A stretch of DNA of 30,499 nucleotides from JBEKYD01 sp052325345. GTDB taxonomy: Bacteria > Acidobacteriota > Terriglobia > Bryobacterales > Bryobacteraceae. The first letter of the stretch is position 1. Each line of letters begins with the position of its first letter. Shown piece by piece: positions 6,921 to 15,222 of this stretch. Position numbers and translations under genes: made by a program. The notes beneath the pieces are model-generated. The model made no database searches and was not told the DNA's origin. It saw only the letters and a list, made by a program, of their open reading frames with translations. The DNA lies in NCBI GenBank assembly GCA_052325345.1, contig JBKQVG010000108.1:1-30499 (forward strand), written 5' to 3'.

Positions 6921-7111
6921 TTCTGGCAGCAAACTGGTGACAGGCTACCTGTTTCCTTATTTCCGACGTTTGATTTTCCACCCCGCGGGAATCGGAAAGA
7001 GTGGAAGTGCGTCAGGCGTAATGAGGGGCTTGCAAAATTCGAAGAAACCGCTTGCTTGCGCGCGCGGCTCGGAATCGGCGTTGAAGGGATGGCGCTTACT
7101 GAGCCGGGACC

Positions 7112-7239
7112 GTCAGATGCTGTGAAAGATTCAATTTATAGCCACAGATGAACACCGATGAACGCAGATAATACCTCTGCCTTCTTTATCGGTGTTTATC
7201 CGTGTTCATCTGTGGCTATATTTCTTCACGGCTTCTCAG
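7112..7239. repeat. 128-bp imperfect hairpin repeat, copy 2
   Basis: Second copy of the element at 3511-3638, identical in length and orientation. A further AGCCGGG match precedes both copies (3501 and 7102), so the duplicated unit may start about ten bases earlier. It carries the same arms (TATAGCCACAGATGAACACC and its near complement) with a more degenerate loop. It ends 94 bases before the M20 peptidase start. Confidence 0.85.
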
Positions 7240-7333
7240 GGAGCGGTGGCGCTACAGATTTGCAGGTCCCTCGAAACGGCCGGGGCCATGCTCCGGTGGC
7301 CCGCATACTGCTACCGTATTACGGAGAGTCCTC

Positions 7334-8689
7334 ATGAACTACTACCACGATCATCGAGCCGAGTTCCTCGAGGGGCTGAAGGCCTTTCTCCGCATCCCCA
7401 GCATTAGCACGCTTTCCGAGCACAAGCCGGATATCCAGCGAGCCGCCGAGTTCGCCCGCGCCGAGCTCGAAGCGCTCGGCCTGGCGGCGGAGCTGATCGA
7501 AGGCCAGGGCAATCCGTTGGTATATGGCGAGTGGCTGGGCGCACCCGGCAAGCCGACCGTTCTTTTTTACGGCCACTACGACGTACAGCCGCCCGATCCG
7601 CTCGACGAATGGAAGTCGGCGCCATTCGAGCCCGAAGTTCGCGGCAACGACATCTTCGCCCGCGGCGCGGCCGACGACAAAGGCCAGGTCTACCTGCAGA
7701 TCAAAGCCGTCGAGGGCCTGCTGAAAACCACCGGCCGCCTGCCGGTGAACGTGAAGTTCCTGCTGGAAGGCGAAGAAGAGACCGGGGGAGAGCACATCGA
7801 AGCTTATGTGAAGACCCGGCCGGCGCGTCTGAAAGCAGACGCAGCGGTGGTTTGCGACACCGAGCTGTTCGCTCCGGACCTGCCCACCATCTGCGTCGGC
7901 TTGCGCGGCATGGTCTACGCGGAACTGGCGGTCCAGGGCGCCTCCCACGACCTGCATTCCGGCCAGTACGGCGGCGCCGCGCCCAATCCGTTGCAGGCCA
8001 TCGCCGAAATCGTTTGCGCGCTCAAAGACCGCCAGGGGCGCATTCAGATCCCCGGCTTCTACGATCGCGTGATTCCGCCCAGCGCCAAGGAACGCGAGGC
8101 GTGGCAACGGCTTCCCTTCGATGAAAAGGAGTACACCGCAAAGGAAATCGGCGCGCCCGCGCTGTTAGGCGAGCCCGGCGTGCCCCTGTTCGAGCGTCTC
8201 TGGGCGCGGCCAACCTTCGAAGTTCACGGCATCCGCGGCGGCTTCACCGGCGAAGGGGCCAAGACCGTGATCCCGGCCCGCGCCGTGGCCAAGATCAGCA
8301 CCCGCCTGGTGGCCGGCCAGACCACCGCCGAGGCCGCCGAACAGTTGCGCGCCGCGATTGCCGCCGCCTGCCCGCGCGGCGTCACCGCCGAATTGAAGGT
8401 GCTGCATACCGGCGAGCCCTCGCTCACCGACCCCGACAATCCTTTCATTCACGCCGGCGCACAGGCGCTGGAAGAAATTTTCGGCAAGCCCACCGTCTAC
8501 ATTCGCTCCGGCGGCTCCATTCCCATCGTGGGCGTGTTCCAGGAATACCTGGGCATTCCCAGCGTCATGATGGGCTTCGGCTTGCCCGATGACAACCTGC
8601 ACGCGCCCAACGAGAAGTTTCATCTGCCCAACTTCTACCGCGGCATGGAAGTGCTGGCCCGCTATTTGGAGCTGCTCGGTGGAAGTTAG
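7334..8689 (+). CDS. M20 family metallo-dipeptidase (PepV/CNDP-like)
   Basis: A 451-residue cytosolic dizinc peptidase or amidohydrolase. Metal and catalytic motifs are all present: GHYDVQP with H81 and D83, ARGAADDKG with D114 as bridging ligand, EGEEETG (145-151) holding the general base and a zinc glutamate, CDTE with D175, and DDNLHAPNE with H423. The lid/dimerisation domain lies about 186-340 (HDLHSGQYGGAAPNP is the family hallmark). No signal peptide. The ATG at 7334 is preferred over upstream in-frame starts because GGAG lies about 9 bases before it and the upstream extension translates the hairpin repeat. The family typically hydrolyses dipeptides or related amides; the substrate cannot be read from sequence. 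It is convergent with the CDF gene. Confidence 0.92.
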   Translation: MNYYHDHRAEFLEGLKAFLRIPSISTLSEHKPDIQRAAEFARAELEALGLAAELIEGQGNPLVYGEWLGAPGKPTVLFYGHYDVQPPDPLDEWKSAPFEPEVRGNDIFARGAADDKGQVYLQIKAVEGLLKTTGRLPVNVKFLLEGEEETGGEHIEAYVKTRPARLKADAAVVCDTELFAPDLPTICVGLRGMVYAELAVQGASHDLHSGQYGGAAPNPLQAIAEIVCALKDRQGRIQIPGFYDRVIPPSAKEREAWQRLPFDEKEYTAKEIGAPALLGEPGVPLFERLWARPTFEVHGIRGGFTGEGAKTVIPARAVAKISTRLVAGQTTAEAAEQLRAAIAAACPRGVTAELKVLHTGEPSLTDPDNPFIHAGAQALEEIFGKPTVYIRSGGSIPIVGVFQEYLGIPSVMMGFGLPDDNLHAPNEKFHLPNFYRGMEVLARYLELLGGS

Positions 8690-8709
8690 AAGTTAGAAGT
8701 TAGAAGTTT
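8682..8709 (+). repeat. GAAGTTA heptamer tandem repeat
   Basis: Three perfect units of GAAGTTA and a fourth GAAGTTT run through the stop codon of the peptidase gene (TAG 8687-8689). The repeat occupies most of the 32-base gap before the convergent CDF gene. Any change in copy number would leave the peptidase reading frame intact, because the stop lies at the first junction. Confidence 0.8.
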
Positions 8710-8721
8710 GGCTCCCGCCGT

Positions 8722-9663
8722 TCAATGCCTGTGCGGCTGCGAATGCGCCTGAAGGGACTCGCGCTCAGAGGGAATCGCGCAGCCGTCCGCCATCGGGCAT
8801 ACGACATGCTCGAACTGCACGGTGGTGTGGTGAATATGAAACCGTTCCGCCAGCATGCAATTCAAACGCTGCAGAACGACTTCGCTGGCCGACGGCGGCA
8901 CGTCGGCGATCAGCACGTGGCAGCTCAAGGCGTGGGTGCTCGATCCCAGGCTCCAGATGTGCAGGTCGTGGACGCTCAGCACGCCTTCGATCGAGCAGGC
9001 GGCGGCCGCAACCTCCGCGAGGCGAATGCCGCGCGGCAGCCCTTCGAGCAGAATGTTGAGCGTTTCGCGGATGATATCGAGCGCGGTCCAGACGATCAGC
9101 AGCGCGATGGCGATCGAAAGCAGCGGATCGAACTGCTCCCAGCCGGTGTAGTGGATGGCGATGGCGCCGGCGAAGATGGCAATCGAGCCCAACGCATCGC
9201 CCAGCATGTGCAAGAACACGCCGCGGATATTCACATCGTGGCGCCGCGCCCGGGCGAGCGCCAGCATGATGCCACCGTTCAATACCAGCCCAAGCCCGGC
9301 CACGGCCATCATGATGCCCGCCGAAACCGGCCGGGGATGATGCAGCCGCAGCACGCTTTCGTACAGGATCCAGCCGGAGAGCGCCACCAGGGTGAGGGCG
9401 TTGACGAAGGCCGCAAGCACGCCGCCGCGATGGTAGCCGTAAGTCTTCGATTCGTCGGCGGGCTTCGATTCCAGGTAGACGCCGAACCACGCCAGCAGCA
9501 GCGCCAGGGCGTCGGTGAAGTTGTGCCCCGCGTCGGAAACCAGCGCCAGCGAATGGGCCCGCACTCCGGCCACGATTTCGAAGGCTACGAACAACAGGGT
9601 TGCGGCCAGCGACCACCGCAAAACCGTTCCCGTCCCGCGATGGCTGTGACCGTGTGACTGCAA
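8722..9663 (-). CDS. Cation diffusion facilitator (CzcD/ZitB-like Zn efflux)
   Basis: A 313-residue inner-membrane divalent-metal/proton antiporter. About six membrane helices span residues 15-205. The transport site is intact: SDAGHNFTD (D44, H47, D51) in TM2 and HMLGD (H152, D156) in TM5, the H-D pattern associated with zinc and cadmium. The cytoplasmic C-terminal metal-sensing domain follows (about 210-295; SVHDLHIWSLGSSTHALSCH). Short His-rich ends (HGHSH near residue 4, HSQPHRH at the end) may bind metal. The start is TTG at 9663, four bases after GGAGG; no better in-frame start is nearby. It faces the M20 gene convergently. Family and site are secure; the exact metal is inferred. Confidence 0.92.
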   Translation of the reverse strand: MQSHGHSHRGTGTVLRWSLAATLLFVAFEIVAGVRAHSLALVSDAGHNFTDALALLLAWFGVYLESKPADESKTYGYHRGGVLAAFVNALTLVALSGWILYESVLRLHHPRPVSAGIMMAVAGLGLVLNGGIMLALARARRHDVNIRGVFLHMLGDALGSIAIFAGAIAIHYTGWEQFDPLLSIAIALLIVWTALDIIRETLNILLEGLPRGIRLAEVAAAACSIEGVLSVHDLHIWSLGSSTHALSCHVLIADVPPSASEVVLQRLNCMLAERFHIHHTTVQFEHVVCPMADGCAIPSERESLQAHSQPHRH

Positions 9664-9808
9664 CGTGCCTCCAGCCTCTAGTGTAATCCCGGCGATTGCG
9701 GGCCCGGAGCGCGAGATGGGGGCTCGACGTTCGGGGTTGATGTTCGGCTGCGGGTTTGGCTTCGTTCCGGTGGCAAATTGGGTTCGATGCGGGCGAATAA
9801 ATTACTTA

Positions 9809-11139
9809 CACTAGTGTCCGGTAAAGTACTTTGCGAAATTCAATAAGTCTCATCCTTGCTAGCGGGTAGCGGGAATTCTGGCCGGGAACGATTTGAACGC
9901 TGAGCCGATGAGAATGCCGTCCGCGCCTCTCTCCCCGCCTTCCTCGACAATGGGGGATGCATGTTGGCAGGTTCGTCTTCTCGGAGTTGATTGCACATCT
10001 CCCTCACAAGGAGTTCCAGAAATGCGTGGCGCGTTACGATAACGATCCGAGGTGGAGGAGGTTCTCTTATTGGGATCAATATTTGGCGATGGCCTTCGCC
10101 CAACTGACCTATCGCGAGAGTCTCCGGGACATCGAAGCCTGTCTGCGCTCGGTGAGCGGCAAACTCTATCACCTGGGCTTTCGCGGCACGGTGGTGCGCA
10201 CCACTCTGGCCGATGCCAACGAGTTACGCGACTGGCGGATCTTTGCCGACTTCGCCCATGTCTTAATCCGCATCGCACGGCCGCTCTACGCCGACGATCC
10301 GCTCGGCGTGGATCTCGACCAAAGCCTTTATGCTTTGGATTCGACCACCATTGATCTGTGCCTCAATCTGTTTCCGTGGGCGAAATTCCGCAAGCACAAA
10401 GCCGCCGTCAAAATGCACACGTTGCTGGACCTGCACGGCAATATCCCCACGTTTATCAGCATTACCAACGGCAAAGTGCATGATGTCAACATCCTCGACG
10501 AGGTTCTCCCGGAGGCCGGCGCGTTCTACGTCATGGACCGCGGCTACGTGGACTTTGAACGCCTCTACGTCTTCACGTTGAGCGCGGCCTTCTTCGTCGT
10601 CCGTACCAAGTCCAACATTGTGCTCCAGCGCCGCTACTCGCATCCGGTGGACAAGACCACCGGTGTGCGCTCCGATCACACTGTCATTCTGACCGCCATC
10701 GACTCCGCCAAAGCGTACCCGGACACCCTCCGGCGCGTGAGTTATCTCGATGTGAAAACGAGGAAGCGATTCAAGTTCCTCACCAACAATTTCACGCTGC
10801 CGGCACTTACCATCGCCCAGATCTACAAGTCGCGATGGCAGGTGGAATTGTTCTTCAAGTGGATCAAGCAGCACTTGCGGATCAAGGCCTTCTACGGCAC
10901 CAGCGAGAACGCGGTGAAGACGCAAATCTGGATCGCGGTCTCGGTCTACGTGCTGGTGGCCATCGTCCGAAAGAGGCTGGCCCTGGAAACGAGCCTCTAC
11001 CAAATGCTACAGATTCTGAGCGTCACGCTCTTCGAGAAAACGCCCATTTTACAGGCACTTCAGGCGTCCGACTCCGAGAACGATTTAGCCGACGCCGGCA
11101 ACCAACTGATTCTATTCGACTTCTAACCGGACACCAGTG
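9809..11139 (+). mobile_element. IS4-family insertion sequence (DUF4372-type), complete
   Basis: A 1331-bp element with one transposase gene and terminal inverted repeats: left end CACTAGTGTCCGGTAAA (from 9809), right end, read inward, CACTGGTGTCCGGTTAG (to 11139), matching at most positions. GTGTCCGGT ends are characteristic of this IS4 group. I see no clear target duplication: the left flank reads ATTACTTA and the right flank GGGAAAAC. Together with the truncated gene directly at the right end, this suggests that one flank was rearranged or deleted after insertion. Confidence 0.88.
9957..11126 (+). CDS. IS4-family DDE transposase
   Basis: A 389-residue transposase catalysing cut-and-paste movement of the surrounding element. 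The N-terminal DUF4372-like domain (about 1-75; HVGRFVFSELIAHLPHKEF, MAFAQLTYRESLRDIEACL) precedes an RNase-H-like DDE domain with D128 (LYALDSTTID), D194 (YVMDRGYVDF) and E297 (IYKSRWQVELFFKWIKQ). All three catalytic residues and full family length are present, so it is probably active. The start ATG 9957 follows a G-run. The stop lies 13 bases before the right end of the element. Confidence 0.95.
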   Translation: MHVGRFVFSELIAHLPHKEFQKCVARYDNDPRWRRFSYWDQYLAMAFAQLTYRESLRDIEACLRSVSGKLYHLGFRGTVVRTTLADANELRDWRIFADFAHVLIRIARPLYADDPLGVDLDQSLYALDSTTIDLCLNLFPWAKFRKHKAAVKMHTLLDLHGNIPTFISITNGKVHDVNILDEVLPEAGAFYVMDRGYVDFERLYVFTLSAAFFVVRTKSNIVLQRRYSHPVDKTTGVRSDHTVILTAIDSAKAYPDTLRRVSYLDVKTRKRFKFLTNNFTLPALTIAQIYKSRWQVELFFKWIKQHLRIKAFYGTSENAVKTQIWIAVSVYVLVAIVRKRLALETSLYQMLQILSVTLFEKTPILQALQASDSENDLADAGNQLILFDF

Positions 11140-11774
11140 GGGAAAACTATGCCGACGCGCGCAAGCACTATCTTGCATGTTTCAAGGCGGCGCTCTTCGA
11201 TTTTGTGCTGCAGGAATCCGTGATCTACCATGGCAACCTCGCTCATATCCTGTTGGGCGAGGTGCCCTTCGTGCTGGGGGTCAGAGTAAACGCGCCCATG
11301 GAGAACCGGGCCGCGACCATGATGGCCGAGTTAGGCATATCCAGATATGAAGCCATCCACCGGATCGAAGCCATCGATAGGGATAGGAAGCGGTGGACGC
11401 AGTTTCTCTACGACATCGATGTGATGAGCGCCGCCCAGTTCGACATCGTTCTCAACCTCAGCAAGATCACCGTCGAGGACGCCATCCAGATGGTGGTGGC
11501 CGCGTTGGAGGATGAGAGGTTCCGCCCCACCGACAAGTCTCTCAAAGTCGTCAGAGACCTGCGCCTGGCCACCATCGCCCAAATCCGGCTGATGAACAAT
11601 CCCGATACCTACGGCCTCGATCTTAGAGTCACAGCCGACTCCTCCACAGGAAAGGTTACGGTGGCGGGGAGTCTCGACGCCGGCGACGCGAAGCTGATCG
11701 AGAAGGAGATTCGCTCGGCGCTTTCGGATCTCGATGCGGCCGGGCAGATTGAAACAAAAGTCAAAATAGGATAA
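11140..11774 (+). pseudogene. 5'-truncated cytidylate-kinase-like protein with C-terminal BON-like domain
   Basis: From the IS right end one open frame reads SGENYADARKHYLACFKAAL, FDFVLQESVIYHGNLAHILL and so on to 11774. It matches the middle and end of acidobacterial and deltaproteobacterial cytidylate-kinase-like proteins: VIYHG, a LRV-type strand, EAIHRIEAIDRDRKRWTQFLY (LID-like arginines) and FDIVLNLSKITVEDA. A final 60 residues (DLRVTADSSTGKVTVAGSLD) resemble a BON domain. The N-terminal P-loop half is missing and is not on the other side of the IS, so the gene is broken. A GTG at 11205 with no clear ribosome site could still yield a 189-residue product lacking the nucleotide-binding loop. 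Confidence 0.75.
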
Positions 11775-11824
11775 GTGGTGGATTTTATCCGATATATTAC
11801 ACAACTGGCGTGAAGGAGCGCATT

Positions 11825-12412
11825 TTGACGGGCGATATCATGGAGTTATCGGCTTTGCGGAGCTTGATCTCGGACCTGCAGCGCAGGGTGGAGGCGCTGG
11901 AGACGGGAACCGAGACTCTGGTGGCGAACGCCCCGGAGGATAAGCTTTCGATGGTCGTCATGAGCGGGGATCTCGATCGCATTCTGGCCGCCCTCATCAT
12001 TGCCACCGGCGCCTCGGCGATGTTTGAAAAGGTCACGATGTTCTTTACCTTCTGGTCCATCCCGGCTTTGCGCGATCCCAAGAAGATCCCGCCGCCCAAG
12101 GATTTCATGAGCCGGCTCTTTTCCTGGATGCTTCCCAAGGGTGCGCCGGCGCTCAAACTTTCGAAGATGAATATGGGCGGGATGGGCACGGCCATGCTGA
12201 AGCGGCTCATGAAGAAGAAGAACGTCCTGGGGATCGAGGAACTCCTCCGTCGCGCCGCGGAATCCGGAGTGCAGATTTGCATCTGCCAGATGAGCATGGA
12301 CCTAATGGGGTTCAAGAGCGCGGAAATGATCGATTATCCCAATCGCACTCTGTGTGGCGTCGCCACCTTCCTCGCCGAAGCCGGAACCAGCAAGGTCTCG
12401 CTCTTTATCTGA
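11825..12412 (+). CDS. DsrE/DsrF-like (DrsE_2) family protein
   Basis: About 195 residues. After a coiled-coil N-terminus (ELSALRSLISDLQRRVEALE, about 6-25) comes a DsrE_2 domain: KLSMVVMSGDLDRILAALIIATGASAMFEKVTMFFTFW, then ESGVQICICQMSMDLMGF with the family cysteines, and the C-terminal GVATFLAEAGTSKVSLFI. Relatives are linked to sulfur-carrier chemistry and often sit beside rhodanese or membrane sulfur genes; none is present here. I favour TTG 11825, six bases after GAAGGAG; GTG 11810 contains that site and ATG 11840 is too far from it. A GGATAA/TTATCC dyad (11769-11790) lies in the gap after the truncated kinase gene. Confidence 0.8.
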   Translation: MTGDIMELSALRSLISDLQRRVEALETGTETLVANAPEDKLSMVVMSGDLDRILAALIIATGASAMFEKVTMFFTFWSIPALRDPKKIPPPKDFMSRLFSWMLPKGAPALKLSKMNMGGMGTAMLKRLMKKKNVLGIEELLRRAAESGVQICICQMSMDLMGFKSAEMIDYPNRTLCGVATFLAEAGTSKVSLFI

Positions 12413-12420
12413 GGTTGGCG

Positions 12421-12442
12421 GCCGCGCCGAATTTTCGGCGGC
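12421..12442. terminator. Hairpin between convergent DsrE-like and cbiO genes
   Basis: GCCGCGCCGAA, two bases, TTCGGCGGC forms a GC-rich stem with a small bulge, eight bases after the DsrE-like stop. There is no T-run on either strand, so intrinsic termination is doubtful. Confidence 0.3.
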
Positions 12443-12519
12443 TGCTTCGCCAGCGCGCACGCCAGGCACCGGGGCGAGGCGCTCCTTTTCAAAGACTCCC
12501 AAGAAACCGGCATCGCCAC

Positions 12520-13314
12520 TCACTCCTGGCGCGGATGAAGATGCGAGTGGGAATGGGTCTCGCCGGAGGGGTGGCGATGGCGGTGGGCGTGGACCAAGTT
12601 GGTGCGTTCCAGAAGAGGGCGGTCGGCCAGCACCTCGGCCGGAGTGCCCTCGGCGGCCACGCGGCCGGCATCGAGGACGTAGCAGCGGTCGGCGATGTCC
12701 GCCAGATCGCCGAGATCGTGGGTGGCGGTGATGACGGATTTGGCGCCGCCGCCCCATTCCACCAGCAGGTCAATGAGCTGGCTCTGGCTGCGTGGATCGA
12801 GGGAGGCGAGGGGCTCATCGAGCAGCAGAACGGCGGGGTCGAGTACCAGCACGCTGGCCAGGGCCACGCGTTTTTTTTCGCCAACGGAAAGGTGGTGGGG
12901 CACGCGGTCCTTGAGGTGAGAGAGGCGCAGGCGCTCCAGGATTTCGGCCACGCGCCGGCAGACTTCCGGCTTGGGCCAACCGAGCTGCAAAGGGGCGAAG
13001 GCCACTTCGTCGAAGACGGTGGGGTTGAAGAGTTGCACGTCGGGGTTCTGAAACACCAGGCCCACCTGGCGGCGGAAGCGGAAGGCGAACCGGTCGTCGG
13101 CGAAGCGCGCTTCGGTGAGTTCTTCGCCGCGGAAGCGGACCGTGCCGGACTGGGGGAAGTACAGGCCGTCGAGGAGGCGCAGCAGGGTGGACTTGCCGGA
13201 ACCGTTGGCGCCCACCAGGGCCACGCGGCTGCCTTCGGGAAAGGCAAGGCTCAGGCGGTCGAGCGCGGTCAGGCTGTCGTAGCGGTAGGTGAGCTGGGCG
13301 ACGTCGAACAGCAT
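12520..13314 (-). CDS. cbiO: CbiO-like ATPase of a Ni/Co ECF transporter, His-rich tail
   Basis: A 264-residue ABC ATPase that powers the CbiM/CbiQ membrane complex. Walker A GANGSGKST (35-43), Q-loop FQNPD (88-92), signature LSVGE (142-146), Walker B VLLLDE (162-167) and switch His199 (TATHD) are all intact; the VFQNPDVQLF motif is typical of ECF A-components. Residues 242-260 form a striking His-rich stretch (eight His in 19 residues), unusual on a cytoplasmic ATPase and likely metal-binding. I chose ATG 13314, four bases after the cbiQ stop; the longer reading from 13359 overlaps cbiQ and adds non-family residues. Last gene of the cbiM-cbiQ-cbiO operon. Confidence 0.93.
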   Translation of the reverse strand: MLFDVAQLTYRYDSLTALDRLSLAFPEGSRVALVGANGSGKSTLLRLLDGLYFPQSGTVRFRGEELTEARFADDRFAFRFRRQVGLVFQNPDVQLFNPTVFDEVAFAPLQLGWPKPEVCRRVAEILERLRLSHLKDRVPHHLSVGEKKRVALASVLVLDPAVLLLDEPLASLDPRSQSQLIDLLVEWGGGAKSVITATHDLGDLADIADRCYVLDAGRVAAEGTPAEVLADRPLLERTNLVHAHRHRHPSGETHSHSHLHPRQE

Positions 13315-13318
13315 CCAA

Positions 13319-14140
13319 TCACCGACCCAACCAAGCGGCCGCGGAGCAGAGGGCGGCAAAGACGGCCAGGGCGAGCCAATCGGCGGCGGTCATGCGGAAG
13401 TCGTCGAGGAGATAGACTTCGCCGCGGAAACCGCGCGCCTGCATGGCGAGGTAGACGTCGCCGCCCAATTGGAGGGTGCGGCCGAGCAGGACGCCGGCGC
13501 TGGCGACGGCCATGCGGCGGCGATCGGCGGAGGTGAGCCGGCCGACGGTGCGGCTGCGGCGCGATTCGAACATTTCGTGCGCGGTTTCGACCAACAGCAG
13601 AATATAGCGCGACGTCATGCCCAGCACCACCACGAATACCACCGGCACGCGGAAAATGCGGAGGGCTTTCAAAACGTGCATCCAGGGGGTGGTGAGCGCG
13701 AGCAGCAGGGCCAGCGTGGCGGCGGTTTCCGCGCGCAGGACCAGGAAAGCCGCGGAGGTGGCTCCCGGCGCGGTTATGGCCCAGCCGAGGCCGGGAATGC
13801 GATAGAGCGGCGGGCCGGGGGTGAGGAACAGGGCCGGCAGAGCGACGGTGCCGGTGAAGAAGAGCACGGCGACCCACACGCGCGCAGCGAGGAGGCGCAA
13901 GGGGACGAGCGAAAGCGCGGCCAGTAAGACGGCGAGGCCAAGGATGGCGGCGATGACACCAAGACGGGCCGCCAGCACGCTGACCAGGATAAGCGCGAAC
14001 AGGCCGGCCACCTTGACCCTGGGATCGAGCGATTGAAGCAGGCCGCCGCGGCGCGCGGAAGCTTCGGCCTCGAGAGTTCGCTGGATGGCCTGGTACAACC
14101 CCTCGATGGTGCGCTCGGCGAAGCCGCGGCGGCGGCTCAT
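13319..14140 (-). CDS. cbiQ: CbiQ-like transmembrane T-component of a Ni/Co ECF transporter
   Basis: A 273-residue membrane protein coupling the ATPase to the metal-binding CbiM. After a cytoplasmic N-terminus (about 1-40, ending LDPRVKVAG, the family landmark) there are four to five hydrophobic segments (43-80, 90-110, 135-150, 168-190, 250-272). The cytoplasmic coupling helices carry the A-R-[GS] signatures, here ESRRSRTVG (about 199-207) and MQARGFRGE (about 238-246). Its ATG overlaps the cbiM stop (ATGA at 14140-14137), indicating translational coupling. Complete and without anomalies. Confidence 0.92.
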   Translation of the reverse strand: MSRRRGFAERTIEGLYQAIQRTLEAEASARRGGLLQSLDPRVKVAGLFALILVSVLAARLGVIAAILGLAVLLAALSLVPLRLLAARVWVAVLFFTGTVALPALFLTPGPPLYRIPGLGWAITAPGATSAAFLVLRAETAATLALLLALTTPWMHVLKALRIFRVPVVFVVVLGMTSRYILLLVETAHEMFESRRSRTVGRLTSADRRRMAVASAGVLLGRTLQLGGDVYLAMQARGFRGEVYLLDDFRMTAADWLALAVFAALCSAAAWLGR

Positions 14141-15204
14141 GTGGACCGCTCCGGCCGGTAGCCGGCGCGCAGGAATCGCCCGAAGGCGAGGCAGGCCAGC
14201 ACAATCAGGCCGGCGCCGAACATGGCGGAGAGTAAGTAGCCGAACGCGACGCTGCGGACGTAGGGGGGAGCGTAGCGGGCGAAGGGCGCGGTCCAGAGCG
14301 AGGAGAGATGGGCCAGGCCGGCGGGCGCCTGGGCGGGCGCGGCCTGGTGGAACGACGAGGCCGCGATCTGGCGGCGGACGGCCGGATCGGCATAATCCGA
14401 AGCCGCCCATTCGCCCCAGGCGGATCCGGCCGCGAGAATTCCCAGCGGCGTGAGCACCAGCAGCGCGCCGAGCCCGGCCCAAAGCGGACGCAAGGAGGCG
14501 GCCGGGGCGCCGGCCGGAATGAGGCGGCCGGCGGTGGATCGCAGCAGGGACGGGTCGGACTTCTCGAGGAAGGCAACCACGCCGGCCGAGACGACGAATT
14601 CGGCCAGTCCGGCGATGGTCAGGTGGCCGATCATCATGGCCGGAATGGCCACCTGGAGCGGATAGGGGCAATAGAGAGGCGCGCCGGAGGCGGTGCGGTA
14701 GAGCAGCGGCTGGATACCGAACTCGATGGCGGCGCAGAGGGCGGAAACGTTGATGGCGAGGTAGCCGGCGACACCGGCCGCCAGTGCCCGCCGCGGCGCG
14801 GTGAGAGGCGCGCGGGCGGCCAGAAGACGGTAGACGGCGTAGGAGACCAGCGCGCCGACAACAGCCATGTTGAAACAATTGGCGCCGATGGCGGTGATCC
14901 CGCCGTCGCCGAAGAACAGGGCCTGAATGACGAGGGCGACCGAAACCGCCAACATGGCGGCCCACGGCCCCAGCACCACGGTGGCGAGGCCGACGCCGAC
15001 CGCGTGTCCGGTGGTGCCGCCGGGCAGCGGCAGGTTGAACATCATCACCACGAAAGAAAACGCGGCGAAGAGCGAGAGCAAGGGGATGAGGCGCGTCTGC
15101 AGCGACTTTTTGACGCGCTGGACGGCCACATACCAGAACGGCGCCGCGCCGGCATAGAGCGCCGCGCAGGTGGCCGGGCTAAGGTAACCATCCGGTATGT
15201 GCAT
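14137..15204 (-). CDS. cbiM: CbiM/NikM-type Ni/Co-binding S-component, fused C-terminal CbiN/PDGLE-like region
   Basis: A 355-residue membrane protein that captures Ni2+ or Co2+. It begins MHIPDGYLSP; the free N-terminus, His2 and His67 (GGTTGHAVGVG) are the metal ligands established in NikM2, and all are present. About seven helices form the CbiM part (1-235). The extension (about 240-355) includes LTPLGILAAGSAWGEWAASD, WTAPFARYAPPYVRSVAFGY and a last helix, corresponding to the CbiN/PDGLE-like region often fused in NikM. A literal PDGLE motif is not seen. The start ATG 15204 has GGAG about 11 bases upstream. It is first of the cbiMQO operon, behind a dyad (15223-15250). No cobalamin riboswitch fits in the 53-base gap. 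Confidence 0.93.
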   Translation of the reverse strand: MHIPDGYLSPATCAALYAGAAPFWYVAVQRVKKSLQTRLIPLLSLFAAFSFVVMMFNLPLPGGTTGHAVGVGLATVVLGPWAAMLAVSVALVIQALFFGDGGITAIGANCFNMAVVGALVSYAVYRLLAARAPLTAPRRALAAGVAGYLAINVSALCAAIEFGIQPLLYRTASGAPLYCPYPLQVAIPAMMIGHLTIAGLAEFVVSAGVVAFLEKSDPSLLRSTAGRLIPAGAPAASLRPLWAGLGALLVLTPLGILAAGSAWGEWAASDYADPAVRRQIAASSFHQAAPAQAPAGLAHLSSLWTAPFARYAPPYVRSVAFGYLLSAMFGAGLIVLACLAFGRFLRAGYRPERST

Positions 15205-15222
15205 GTTGCCGTGGAACTCCAG

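Noticed and set aside
7040..7095. Possible further dispersed repeat (GC-rich CGCTTGCTTGCGCGCGCGGC)
   Set aside because: It resembles intergenic sequence I associate with related genomes, but there is no second copy in this window to support it.
6697..7125. 142-codon frame containing WWPGTESNRR
   Set aside because: This peptide is the well-known spurious translation of a tRNA 3' region; here it comes from the tRNA-Phe fragment on the opposite strand.
3511..7239. CRISPR array, because short units recur in both hairpin elements
   Set aside because: There are only two copies 3.6 kb apart, each palindromic, with no regular spacers and no cas genes.
13315..13359. Earlier start for cbiO
   Set aside because: It would extend the ATPase into the end of cbiQ and add residues absent from the family; ATG 13314 lies four bases after the cbiQ stop.
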